Shown piece after piece: positions 45,426 through 53,608 of a DNA stretch of 64,000 nucleotides (positions are counted from its first letter, which is position 1; each line of letters opens with the position of its first letter). This stretch comes from Bacteroidota bacterium. GTDB lineage: Bacteria; Bacteroidota; Rhodothermia; Rhodothermales; Bin80. The stretch is taken from contig JAPPGC010000016.1 of assembly GCA_028875125.1 (NCBI GenBank), forward strand, positions 62,001-126,000, given 5' to 3'. The position numbers and the translations under genes are program-made. The notes beneath the pieces were generated by a model. The model was not told the origin of the DNA. It made no database searches and saw only the letters and a list, made by a program, of their open reading frames with translations.

Positions 45426-47078
45426 ATGAGGTTTCCCGGCCCTAAAGGCATCGGATTACTTCCTGACGCTATGATTTGCTGTGTACTGGCAGGGATTTGC
45501 ATACTTGTTTCGGGTTGCTCGAACGAAGTTCAGCATTTTACCAACGTGACTCGTGAAGCGGGACTGGCCGATTTTGCACACGAGAATGGTGCATCTGGCT
45601 CAACGTGGATGCCAGAGATCCTGCCGCCGGGCCTTGCGTTTGTGGATTACAATGGCGACGGTCATCCAGATATAGCACTCGTACAAGGGGGGACGTGGGA
45701 CTCGCTTGAAGCACAACCACCGGCCATTCGACTCTATGCCAATGATGGCTCAGGCTACTTCAGCGAGGTTACCCAAGATGCAGGCCTGGAGGAGGTAGTG
45801 ACTTACGGAATGGGGATTGCATCGGCTGATTACGACAATGATGGTGATGCAGATTTATTCTTAACCTCATTGGGACATGATATACTACTTCGTAACAACG
45901 ATGGGGTCTATACTGTGATGCAATCAGGGGCCGAAGGGCCGTTTGCGTGGAGTACTGCGGCTGTATTTTTTGATGCAGATCGCGATGGTTGGCTGGATCT
46001 CTATGTAGGTGGGTATGTGCGCTGGAACTCCGAAACTGACCTACGGTGTGAAGGGCCGGGTGAAGAAAAGATTTACTGTACACCGGCAGCATATGATGGG
46101 CAGCCTCACCGTTTTTATCATAACAATGCGGATGGGACCTTTACTGATTGGACGGAAGAGGCTGGTTTTTTATCGACTCCAGGGAAGACATTGGGGGCGG
46201 TCCTCCTGGATGTGAATGGCGATCTGTGGCCTGATCTAGCTGTGGCAAACGACCTCGAAAGGGATCAGTTATACATCAACCTGGGAGATGGCACATTCAT
46301 AGAGCGTGGGCTAATGGCAGGGATTGCCTATGATGCACGAGGGATTGCAACGGCTGGAATGGGGGTAGATGCAGGAATTATGAGCGGGGAATGGTCCATA
46401 TTAGTCGGAAATTTTTCCAATCAGATGATCGGCGTTTGGCAATATGCAGGAGAAGGAGTGTTTCGTGATCACTCATCTGCGTCACGCATAGGGGGCGCGA
46501 GCCGCCAAACCTTGGCATTCGGACTGTTTCTGTTTGACGCTGACCTGGATGGAGATGATGATGTGTTTGTGGCCAATGGCCACATTCACGAACATGTAGA
46601 ACATGGATCCAGTGGGATTAAGTTTTATCAGCGACCTCATCTGTTTATTAACATGGGGGATGGGGGATTTACAGACGAAGGAATTTTTGAGCCGTTATTG
46701 GGGCGGGGAGCAGCGTATGCGGACATAGATCGGGACGGAGATCTGGATATTCTGATGGGTCAGAATGGTGCAGGTGTTCGTCTGTGGCGCAACAATATGC
46801 AAGGTCGATACCTGCGTGTGAGGCTTGAGGGCGTGAGCAGTAACCGTGATGGTGTTGGGGCATATGTGAGTCTGTATACGTCTACCGGCTTGAAGCAACG
46901 CCATATACGGTCGGGTGGCAGTTATCTGTCGGAATCAGAACGGGTGCTGACCTTTGGTCTGGGTGCGTCCGACATAGTTGATTCGCTAAATGTTCTATGG
47001 CCCAGTGGACAGCGCTCACGTCTAATCGGGTCGCTCGTGAATACGACTACTATTGTTCGTGAAGGTACTGCGGAATAG
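45426..47078 (+). CDS. CRTAC1-family FG-GAP/ASPIC-UnbV lipoprotein, copy A
   Basis: This 550-aa lipoprotein has signal peptide ending ICILVSGC. The mature protein is a beta-propeller of FG-GAP/VCBS repeats with calcium-type loops: FVDYNGDGHPDIALVQGG, ADYDNDGDADLFLTSLG, FDADRDGWLDLYVGGY, DVNGDLWPDLAVANDLERDQL, FDADLDGDDDVFVANGHIHE and ADIDRDGDLDILMGQN. The C-terminal ASPIC/UnbV domain (YLRVRLEGVSSNRDGVGAYVSL; LNVLWPSGQ) closes it. Such proteins are surface-exposed and often near TonB receptors; a role in binding carbohydrate or other ligands is inferred. It abuts the TPR gene with no gap and is homologous to the protein at 61293-62960. Confidence 0.9.
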   Translation: MRFPGPKGIGLLPDAMICCVLAGICILVSGCSNEVQHFTNVTREAGLADFAHENGASGSTWMPEILPPGLAFVDYNGDGHPDIALVQGGTWDSLEAQPPAIRLYANDGSGYFSEVTQDAGLEEVVTYGMGIASADYDNDGDADLFLTSLGHDILLRNNDGVYTVMQSGAEGPFAWSTAAVFFDADRDGWLDLYVGGYVRWNSETDLRCEGPGEEKIYCTPAAYDGQPHRFYHNNADGTFTDWTEEAGFLSTPGKTLGAVLLDVNGDLWPDLAVANDLERDQLYINLGDGTFIERGLMAGIAYDARGIATAGMGVDAGIMSGEWSILVGNFSNQMIGVWQYAGEGVFRDHSSASRIGGASRQTLAFGLFLFDADLDGDDDVFVANGHIHEHVEHGSSGIKFYQRPHLFINMGDGGFTDEGIFEPLLGRGAAYADIDRDGDLDILMGQNGAGVRLWRNNMQGRYLRVRLEGVSSNRDGVGAYVSLYTSTGLKQRHIRSGGSYLSESERVLTFGLGASDIVDSLNVLWPSGQRSRLIGSLVNTTTIVREGTAE

Positions 47079-47903
47079 ATGCGGAGTCGTTGGTTGCTAC
47101 TGATTCAATTGGTATGGATACTTGGCTGTAAGTCTGCTCCGGCTCCATTACCGGACTCGGCGGCGATTCTACTCCAGGAAGCTACCCTTTCGTTAAATGA
47201 GAATGCTCCGGGGCGAGCGATCAGCTTGGCCGAACAAGCCGGACAAATAGCACCAGGGCATCCACATCCTCATTTTATTCTGGGGCAGGCGCACTACGTT
47301 CGTGGCAATTATACGGAGGCGCGCAGATCCTGGGAGACGGCAAGCGGTCTGGATCCAGACAACTGGGTCTGGTCCCAAACGCTGGGGGATGTAGCTTTTC
47401 AGCAGGCAGATTACCAAGCATCTTTAGACTATTATTTGCGTGCAGTCCGTATGCATCCAGACGCCGTTTCGTGGCATGGCGCCGCCGGTGCATACTGGGA
47501 GATGGGCCTTACAGAATATGCCTGGGATGCTTGTCACCAGGCGTTGATTCTCGATCCTGACTATGCTCCAGCGTACATCAGTCTTGCAATGATTGCGGAG
47601 CATATGGGAGAGCTGGAGGATGCGCTAAGCTATGTCGAACAGGCATTAAGCCTGTCTCCTGAGAATCCCGCCAGCCTGTTGGCTGCTGGGCGCCTAGCTA
47701 GGCTTACCGGCAACGAAGATTACGCTGTATCTGTGCTAAGTAAAGCACTGGAGCAAGTTCCGGGGCACCCTGAAATCCTCTATAATCTGGCTATGGCGCT
47801 GCTTCAGGCGGGAAAGGGTGAGCAAGCTGCCACGATGTTGGAGGGGTTAGATACCGAAAAAAGCCCACCCAATAGGCTCCGGCCAGGCCATGAGATTCGG
47901 TAG
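47079..47903 (+). CDS. TPR-repeat lipoprotein, copy A
   Basis: This 274-aa protein has signal peptide MRSRWLLLIQLVWILGC (lipid cysteine 17). It then carries about six tetratricopeptide repeats, with signatures such as HPHFILGQAHYVRGNYTEARRSW, GDVAFQQADYQASLDYYLRA and AYISLAMIAEHMGELEDALSY. TPR domains bind partner proteins. The ATG follows the CRTAC1 stop directly (TAGATG), so the pair is made as a unit and may work together at the outer membrane. It is convergent with the PPIase gene 26 bp away. Confidence 0.88.
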   Translation: MRSRWLLLIQLVWILGCKSAPAPLPDSAAILLQEATLSLNENAPGRAISLAEQAGQIAPGHPHPHFILGQAHYVRGNYTEARRSWETASGLDPDNWVWSQTLGDVAFQQADYQASLDYYLRAVRMHPDAVSWHGAAGAYWEMGLTEYAWDACHQALILDPDYAPAYISLAMIAEHMGELEDALSYVEQALSLSPENPASLLAAGRLARLTGNEDYAVSVLSKALEQVPGHPEILYNLAMALLQAGKGEQAATMLEGLDTEKSPPNRLRPGHEIR

Positions 47904-47929
47904 CGCAGAAAGCCAACCGTGGTTGCCTG

Positions 47930-49240
47930 CTATTGGACCATTATCTGAGCGAAAAGGAGCGAGTCAATACGGACGGATGCTGTGCTTTGGAGCGCATCAA
48001 TGAGCGTGCTGTCAGGATCCAGTTGACGCATGGAGTTGGCCAAGTAGGTCCTAGTATAGTATTCCACATCTCTTTGTACAATTGCATCCCCTTCCAGGTT
48101 AGCGTCTATCCCGGCTAATGCAAAAGCTTCGTTGCGCACCGCACGCCCTATAGAAGCAGCTGGTCTCGATCTAGCTTCCCTGAAAGGAAGTTCAGAGAAC
48201 CAGAAAAAATAATCCTCAGCAGTAAAGGTCTGGGCTGTTTCGTTCATGATGAACGTCGCTAAAGGCGTCGTAGATGTCAGTGGCGGGGCAGGTGTGTCGT
48301 AATCATCGTCTAGTGTTACCTGGCCGCCCGAGACCCGACGTTCAATTCGGGAAAGGGCGGCATCCAGTGCCCGTAAACCCTGTGGGTCAACGCGTACATG
48401 AAGGTTCTCCATAAAGGCGCGTACAAAGTGATCCCCTTTCAGCCGGCGCTTACGGATACGCATCAGGCTTGCAATCCCGGCCTTTCGATTTTGGAATTCC
48501 GATTCCGTCATGATTGGGGTTGCAATACGATCTTCAATTTTGATGATGTGCCACCCCTGTCGGCTGCGCACTGGCGCAGAAAAACTCCCTGTCTCCAACG
48601 AAAAGGCCGCCTCAGCGAAGGCATCGTCCACCTGAAAGTAACGAACCTCGCCAAGCCATCCAGCCGTAGAGTCAAAACTCACGGTCTGGAAGCAGATCTG
48701 TGCTTCATCAACAAAAGATGTCCCTGTCTGGAGTCTCGTGTATGCGTCGTTAGCTTCCGTCTCACTACCGTAGAAAAGATGACGGGCTATAACGGGTTGC
48801 TTATATCGAGCAAATGCTTGGCGAATGTCGGTCTCTGTTGGCTGTGCCAGCTGTTCAAGAAACTCCAACTCATAGTAACGACCGCCCAAGGCACGTTTTC
48901 TGGCCAGGTCGATGAACAGTGCGAGCGAGGTGTCGGCGTCCAGTTCGCGGCGGAGTGCTTCTTCGTACCAAAGCTGATCCTCAATCAAGGTGTTTAGGTG
49001 GCTGTAGCGTGCACCTGGGGTATCATTTTGACCGCTGCGGATAAGTACATCCACGTAGGAACGTTCAAATTCACCGACTGTGACACTGTAGCCGTTTACG
49101 TCGGCCAGAGCCCGGTCCTTCTCACTTGAAGGCGGGGAACAGCCGGTAGCCAAGAGAAATACTGCCCCCCAGAGGCTAGAAGTACATCCGAAAATCAACC
49201 ACTTGTGTCTGCCCGAGAAGGTCGAATGGGGTGTATGCAT
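47930..49240 (-). CDS. SurA/PpiC-type peptidyl-prolyl isomerase lipoprotein
   Basis: This 436-aa chaperone or isomerase assists folding of outer-membrane or secreted proteins in the periplasm. The signal peptide ends FLLATGC, a lipobox. The N-terminal SurA-like helices (ADVNGYSVTVGEFERSYVDV) lead to one parvulin domain: VIARHLFYGSETEANDAYTRLQTGTSF, WLGEVRYFQVDDAFAEAAFSLETG, and PVRSRQGWHIIKIEDR. The ATG at 49240 with AGGA seven bases upstream is well supported, so the gene overlaps the PorV-like gene end by 65 bases, which suggests coupling. Context (T9SS substrates, OMPs) fits a client-specific chaperone. Confidence 0.86.
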   Translation of the reverse strand: MHTPHSTFSGRHKWLIFGCTSSLWGAVFLLATGCSPPSSEKDRALADVNGYSVTVGEFERSYVDVLIRSGQNDTPGARYSHLNTLIEDQLWYEEALRRELDADTSLALFIDLARKRALGGRYYELEFLEQLAQPTETDIRQAFARYKQPVIARHLFYGSETEANDAYTRLQTGTSFVDEAQICFQTVSFDSTAGWLGEVRYFQVDDAFAEAAFSLETGSFSAPVRSRQGWHIIKIEDRIATPIMTESEFQNRKAGIASLMRIRKRRLKGDHFVRAFMENLHVRVDPQGLRALDAALSRIERRVSGGQVTLDDDYDTPAPPLTSTTPLATFIMNETAQTFTAEDYFFWFSELPFREARSRPAASIGRAVRNEAFALAGIDANLEGDAIVQRDVEYYTRTYLANSMRQLDPDSTLIDALQSTASVRIDSLLFAQIMVQ

Positions 49241-50231
49241 AATCAAATCCTATTTGCAAGCCAAATGCTCGAACATCCACTCCGGCTCCAAAGGTCGCGT
49301 GACTGTCGACATTATCTAGAAACAGATCTTTGTAGCCGCCCCGAAGGTCAAAATTGAAGGTACGGTTATGAACACGGAGTTGTGCTCCGACATCGCTGTT
49401 CAGGCTGTTGTCGTTGCTTTGCTGGATATCTGCAAGGGCCATCAACTCCATCATACCGACCTGTACTACGGGCATGGCCATGCCAAACTTGAAGGAGAGT
49501 GGCAAGTCCCATGCATCCATTTCGATGCGGGCGGGGATATCCGGGTTATTGCCACTGGTAGTTTCGTCAATATCAACAAACACGACACTATTGATACCGG
49601 TCATTTGCATTTTGCCGCCGAAATTCTGGATTGATGCCGCCAGAACCAAGCCACCTAGGTAACCGGACTGGAGAACAAATCCAACATCAAAGCCAACGGT
49701 GCTAGCGTGCATATCCCTGATTTGCTGGCGCACATACTTGGCGGTGCCACCGAAGTAAAATGATTCAGTCAGCGGCTGCGCGTAGCTAAGGCCCAAACTG
49801 AAATCATTTGCCCGAAAGGTTTCGCCGGTTCCTTCAGGAAAGGCTACCGTACGTACGATCATGGTACCGTAGTTCACAGCTGCTACACTGAGTCCCAGCA
49901 CACGATCACCTGAAACAGGGATCACGGTTGCAGCAGCGTTGTAGGTGATGTCTGCAAACCAGCGCGAATGGGAGAGGAAGACACTGCCTGAGGAGTGATC
50001 ACCATAGGTGCGTGCAGCTCCGGCAGGGTTCCAAAACAGCGCATCAGCACCGGTTGCAAGGGCGGTGTAAGCATGCCCCAATGACTGACCGCGTGCCCCA
50101 GTTCCAATCGTCAGAAAGGCTGCGGCAGTCGTACCAGATCGACTTTGCGCGACCACTGTACAGGTCATGCACAGGACCAATGTGATCAACAGGATAAGCC
50201 GTCCTGTCACTATGCGTAGCGTGTGGTTCAT
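49176..50231 (-). CDS. PorV/PorQ-family outer-membrane protein
   Basis: This 351-aa protein has signal peptide MNHTLRIVTGRLILLITLVLCMTCTVVAQS. The mature part begins with the family motif AAAFLTIGTGARGQSLGHAYTALATGADALFWNPAG and continues with a FadL-like beta barrel (FADITYNAAATVIPV, LGLSVAAVNYG, GFDVGFVLQSGYLGGLVLA) ending VDFRMYF. PorV is a shuttle of the type IX secretion system. The ATG at 50231 overlaps the upstream stop by 4 bases (ATGA); an in-frame upstream extension is implausible. Its place among T9SS substrates supports a secretion role, though PorV relatives elsewhere have other uses. Confidence 0.85.
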   Translation of the reverse strand: MNHTLRIVTGRLILLITLVLCMTCTVVAQSRSGTTAAAFLTIGTGARGQSLGHAYTALATGADALFWNPAGAARTYGDHSSGSVFLSHSRWFADITYNAAATVIPVSGDRVLGLSVAAVNYGTMIVRTVAFPEGTGETFRANDFSLGLSYAQPLTESFYFGGTAKYVRQQIRDMHASTVGFDVGFVLQSGYLGGLVLAASIQNFGGKMQMTGINSVVFVDIDETTSGNNPDIPARIEMDAWDLPLSFKFGMAMPVVQVGMMELMALADIQQSNDNSLNSDVGAQLRVHNRTFNFDLRGGYKDLFLDNVDSHATFGAGVDVRAFGLQIGFDYAYTPFDLLGQTQVVDFRMYF

Positions 50232-53200
50232 TTGACAAGTGCAAATTTGCCCACATGCTCCCCAATACCCGGGGCTTCTATGTGAAACACGTAAATGCCG
50301 AACGCAACATCCTGCTGCTCTTCGGTACGGAGATCCCACCACTCAGCCCCATCACTGACTACACCGTCATGATGCAGCGTACGGATCAGCTCTCCACGGA
50401 TGTTAAAGATGCGGATAGTGCACTGCGGAGGCAGGTGAATGAACTGGACCCGTCGCTCTCCGCGGCCTTCGATTTGGCTCCGTGGTTCAAACGCGGAAGA
50501 GCCGACATATGGATTGGGAACTACCGCAATACGATCAAGCTCACTACGTGCAAGATCTGCATCAATGGATGACGAGCGAAGCGTAAACTGAAAAAAGTCC
50601 CCGGTAGCAAAAGGCTTTCTAGAACTCACATGAAATGAGTTTCCTGCGGAAGGGGCAATGGAGCTGCCTCCGTCTGCAGCGCTGAACCTGATGCGGTAGC
50701 GAAAACGCCAGGGGCCACGTCCGGTGGGTCTTTCAGCGATGATCGCGTGGTCGCCAGCATCAAAGACCCTACTGCCATTGGTATCCTGCATGAACAGTTC
50801 GGCCGGCGTTCCCTTTGTTTCGTTGATGGTGAAAATGGGCACCTCTTCGCGCAGATACCCAAAGAACCGCGGGGGACGATAAAGAGAGTCAGTGGGGGAT
50901 ACCCAGATCAGTTTGTAGTCATCTGGTGAAGCACGGAACGCGGCCGTAGTATCTCGCTCTACAGAGGCAAGCCAGTTGGTGTCGTATCCGTCCAGTGTGC
51001 GTGGATTCAGGTCATACACTTCATTTTGCGAACCTTCGTTAGCTAGGAATCCGGTTTGTAACTCGTCCAGTTCACAGCCCAGGGGTGCCGGGCATTCGAC
51101 GTTATTTATTTCGATGATGAAGCCTTCGGCGGGCGGGGTTGCATCAATCATCGGAGAGGGCCCAAGGAGCACGTCTCCAGAAACGATGTTGGTCACCTGA
51201 TATGCGGTCGTTTCGTAGAGGTCAGCGACATCTGACACGAGGTCGCTGAAGAATGAGATACGGTAAATACCATCAAAGTCAGCTTCGGCCTCCTGGATGA
51301 TGCTCACAGAAACTGAGCCTGATCCAATGCCTTCTGTCACACGACTCAAATCTTCATTGGCACCGCCCTGAACATATCCGGCGGGTACGGACCTTGGTGT
51401 CACTACAGCTGCGTTGCGTGAAAATCCGGTCAAGCGCCCGGCTTGATTAACACTGACGTTGAAAGAATTTTCCTGTGGATCAATCCCTGCTTTTGCGGCA
51501 TCTTCAGAATCACGCACTCCTCGGTCATAAGCTACGAGGGCGTAGTAGTACGTAATTCCATTGGTTACATCTTCGTCGATATAGTGGAATTGAAGCCCAG
51601 TATTATCTCCAAGGTAATAGACGGCTTCACCTTCCAGTACGGTCACGGGTCCCTGAATGTCATTGATCAGATCCCATTGCGCAATTGGCTTGAAGAAAGT
51701 AGCCGCGCCGTCAACATCGGTAATGGTCCGGGCATCAAATAGTAGGGGGTCTGTGCCTTTGTAGAGTTTAAATCCCTCAAAATCAAACTCTTGGATGAAG
51801 CGGTCGAAACTTCGAACCGCGACGGTATCCCAGCTCAGGACCACCTGTCCGTCACCGGGAACTGCCGTGAGAGCTGGCAGGAATGGGGGCTGGGCAAAAC
51901 TGTAGTCAGCGTTAAAGATGCTTTGAGCCGTTCGCCGGTTCTTGAAAAAGTCACGTTCATCTTCGCCAAAAATCCAGGCGGTGGAGAAGAAATCGGTTCC
52001 TTTTGTCTCAAGTCCGATTGGGCCGGAAGAGAATAAGATGAAGGGTTCAAGATCTGCTTTGAAAGCGTCCGGTTTTGTGCCCAAGGGAAACTGTGCATAG
52101 TTGATGATCCTGTCCCACATCCATGCATCGTCCCGCAGGTTATCGCCGCTCTCATAGAAAGGACGCGTCTGAAGATCAAATCCAGTCAAACCGACCTGAT
52201 CAGATTCATCTACATCCAGCTCGTCAAAATTGGGTTCGCCAAGAGTAGGTATCCCATCGGCCTCACCATCGTCTGGGCCGGGGTAACCTAGATCAAATGG
52301 GCCCTGCCCGTCACGTCCGACATCATTATTGTGTGCTTCTCCCGGATCAAGAACACCATTGTTGTTCTCATCTGAAAAACCAACCCAGTCCAGATTTTCG
52401 TCTCCGGTCCACCACCGTCCTGCCTGATACGCGGGGCGTGACTCAAGCGGACCATTGTAGGCTTCAAAATTGGCAAGGTCATACATTGAACTGACAGCAC
52501 TCTGAATTGCTTGTTGCCCAACTATGAGAACGCCTGGCCCATTAAACCTAGACTCATCTGTGATACCGTCCTCATCATTATCCAAGCCATCAGTTGCCCG
52601 GGCGGGGCTTTCCAGAAATGCGAAACCGGTATAACCTAGTGGGTATGTGCCACCGGTGGAGCGTGTACCAATTCCGTCCTGATCCCAGCCGTAGGCTACG
52701 TCCTGTTGTGGATCGAATGCAGCGTTCTCATCACCTTCTTCGTTACCAAGCCCATAATCCATTATTTGGCCAAGGTAGAGGTCTGTATGGGTCTTTTCGG
52801 TTACGTTTGTGATACGATAGAGGATGAACATGATGTCTTCTGCAAGCACATTTGCCCACTGAAAGAGGCGGACTTGTGCTTGCAACCCCATTCCGCCAAT
52901 TGTGGAATCTGCAGCGCTTGGGTAGAAAACTCCGTATTCACTATTGGGTCTTCGGGTGTCGGGGTCAATGGCATACTCCAGGTCTGTGAAGTCATCCATG
53001 ACGTAAAAACTCTCCAGATCCGCATTGAACACGCCCCTGCCAAAAAACCCATTCCAGTTACCCGGCCAACCTGGATCATCGGGATTATTCAGCCGGTCGG
53101 GCCAGAACTGCGGCCACGAAGTAGGATCGTCACTTAGTGCAGGGGTTGGTGTTCGTTGCCCAGTGATTGGATCCAGGCGGTTTTCGTTCATGAATCCGGG

Positions 53201-53608
53201 TAGCGGGGTCCACCCCCAAAGTGACCCATCCGGGCTCAGCCTTTTACCAAAATCTCGGTACGTAAGAATAACGGGGTTTAGGGTTGTATCGCCTCGGGCC
53301 CCTGGAAAAAATTCCCGCCATTTAGTTCTTTCCCCTGGAACTTGGCCGGCTACCATAATGCCGACACCGTCAATATGCCTTCCACCAATGCCGCGCGGCC
53401 ATACACCGAACGGTATGTCATTCCAGCGCGCAAGTTCACCGTGGTTACGGAAATTGGTCTCAATAAGATTACCATCCAGTACACCACGCGCGATAAGTGT
53501 CTCATCTCCCCGGAGATCCGAAGAGATGTTTTGCCCATAGCTGGTTGCGGTCAGAGTGCAAGTGACAGCCAGACCGAGGAAGAGCCAGCGGATTCTTGCA
53601 CGTTGCAT
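50228..53608 (-). CDS. Large secreted protein with T9SS-type C-terminal domain, function unknown
   Basis: This 1126-aa protein has a signal peptide ending SYGQN. The N-terminal 600 residues contain Asp/Asn-rich calcium-type loops (DENNNGVLDPGE, DGLDNDEDGITDESRFNG, GPDDGEADGIPTLGEPNFDE). A fibronectin-like module follows (PPFLPALTAVPGDGQVVLSWDT ... YYYALVAYDRG). The C-terminal domain (VVPNPYVGSSAFEPRS, CTIRIFNIRGELIRTLHHD, GIYVFHIEAPG) resembles a type IX sorting domain. No catalytic motif is recognised. Its ATG overlaps the TonB stop by one base (TAATG) and its stop overlaps the PorV-like ATG, so it is the middle of a tight operon. It is probably a surface-exposed ligand-binding protein. Confidence 0.8.
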   Translation of the reverse strand: MQRARIRWLFLGLAVTCTLTATSYGQNISSDLRGDETLIARGVLDGNLIETNFRNHGELARWNDIPFGVWPRGIGGRHIDGVGIMVAGQVPGERTKWREFFPGARGDTTLNPVILTYRDFGKRLSPDGSLWGWTPLPGFMNENRLDPITGQRTPTPALSDDPTSWPQFWPDRLNNPDDPGWPGNWNGFFGRGVFNADLESFYVMDDFTDLEYAIDPDTRRPNSEYGVFYPSAADSTIGGMGLQAQVRLFQWANVLAEDIMFILYRITNVTEKTHTDLYLGQIMDYGLGNEEGDENAAFDPQQDVAYGWDQDGIGTRSTGGTYPLGYTGFAFLESPARATDGLDNDEDGITDESRFNGPGVLIVGQQAIQSAVSSMYDLANFEAYNGPLESRPAYQAGRWWTGDENLDWVGFSDENNNGVLDPGEAHNNDVGRDGQGPFDLGYPGPDDGEADGIPTLGEPNFDELDVDESDQVGLTGFDLQTRPFYESGDNLRDDAWMWDRIINYAQFPLGTKPDAFKADLEPFILFSSGPIGLETKGTDFFSTAWIFGEDERDFFKNRRTAQSIFNADYSFAQPPFLPALTAVPGDGQVVLSWDTVAVRSFDRFIQEFDFEGFKLYKGTDPLLFDARTITDVDGAATFFKPIAQWDLINDIQGPVTVLEGEAVYYLGDNTGLQFHYIDEDVTNGITYYYALVAYDRGVRDSEDAAKAGIDPQENSFNVSVNQAGRLTGFSRNAAVVTPRSVPAGYVQGGANEDLSRVTEGIGSGSVSVSIIQEAEADFDGIYRISFFSDLVSDVADLYETTAYQVTNIVSGDVLLGPSPMIDATPPAEGFIIEINNVECPAPLGCELDELQTGFLANEGSQNEVYDLNPRTLDGYDTNWLASVERDTTAAFRASPDDYKLIWVSPTDSLYRPPRFFGYLREEVPIFTINETKGTPAELFMQDTNGSRVFDAGDHAIIAERPTGRGPWRFRYRIRFSAADGGSSIAPSAGNSFHVSSRKPFATGDFFQFTLRSSSIDADLARSELDRIAVVPNPYVGSSAFEPRSQIEGRGERRVQFIHLPPQCTIRIFNIRGELIRTLHHDGVVSDGAEWWDLRTEEQQDVAFGIYVFHIEAPGIGEHVGKFALVK

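Noticed and set aside
48398-48997. 199-codon plus-strand ORF opposite the PPIase gene
   Set aside because: Shadow of the parvulin-domain gene; composition does not look coding.
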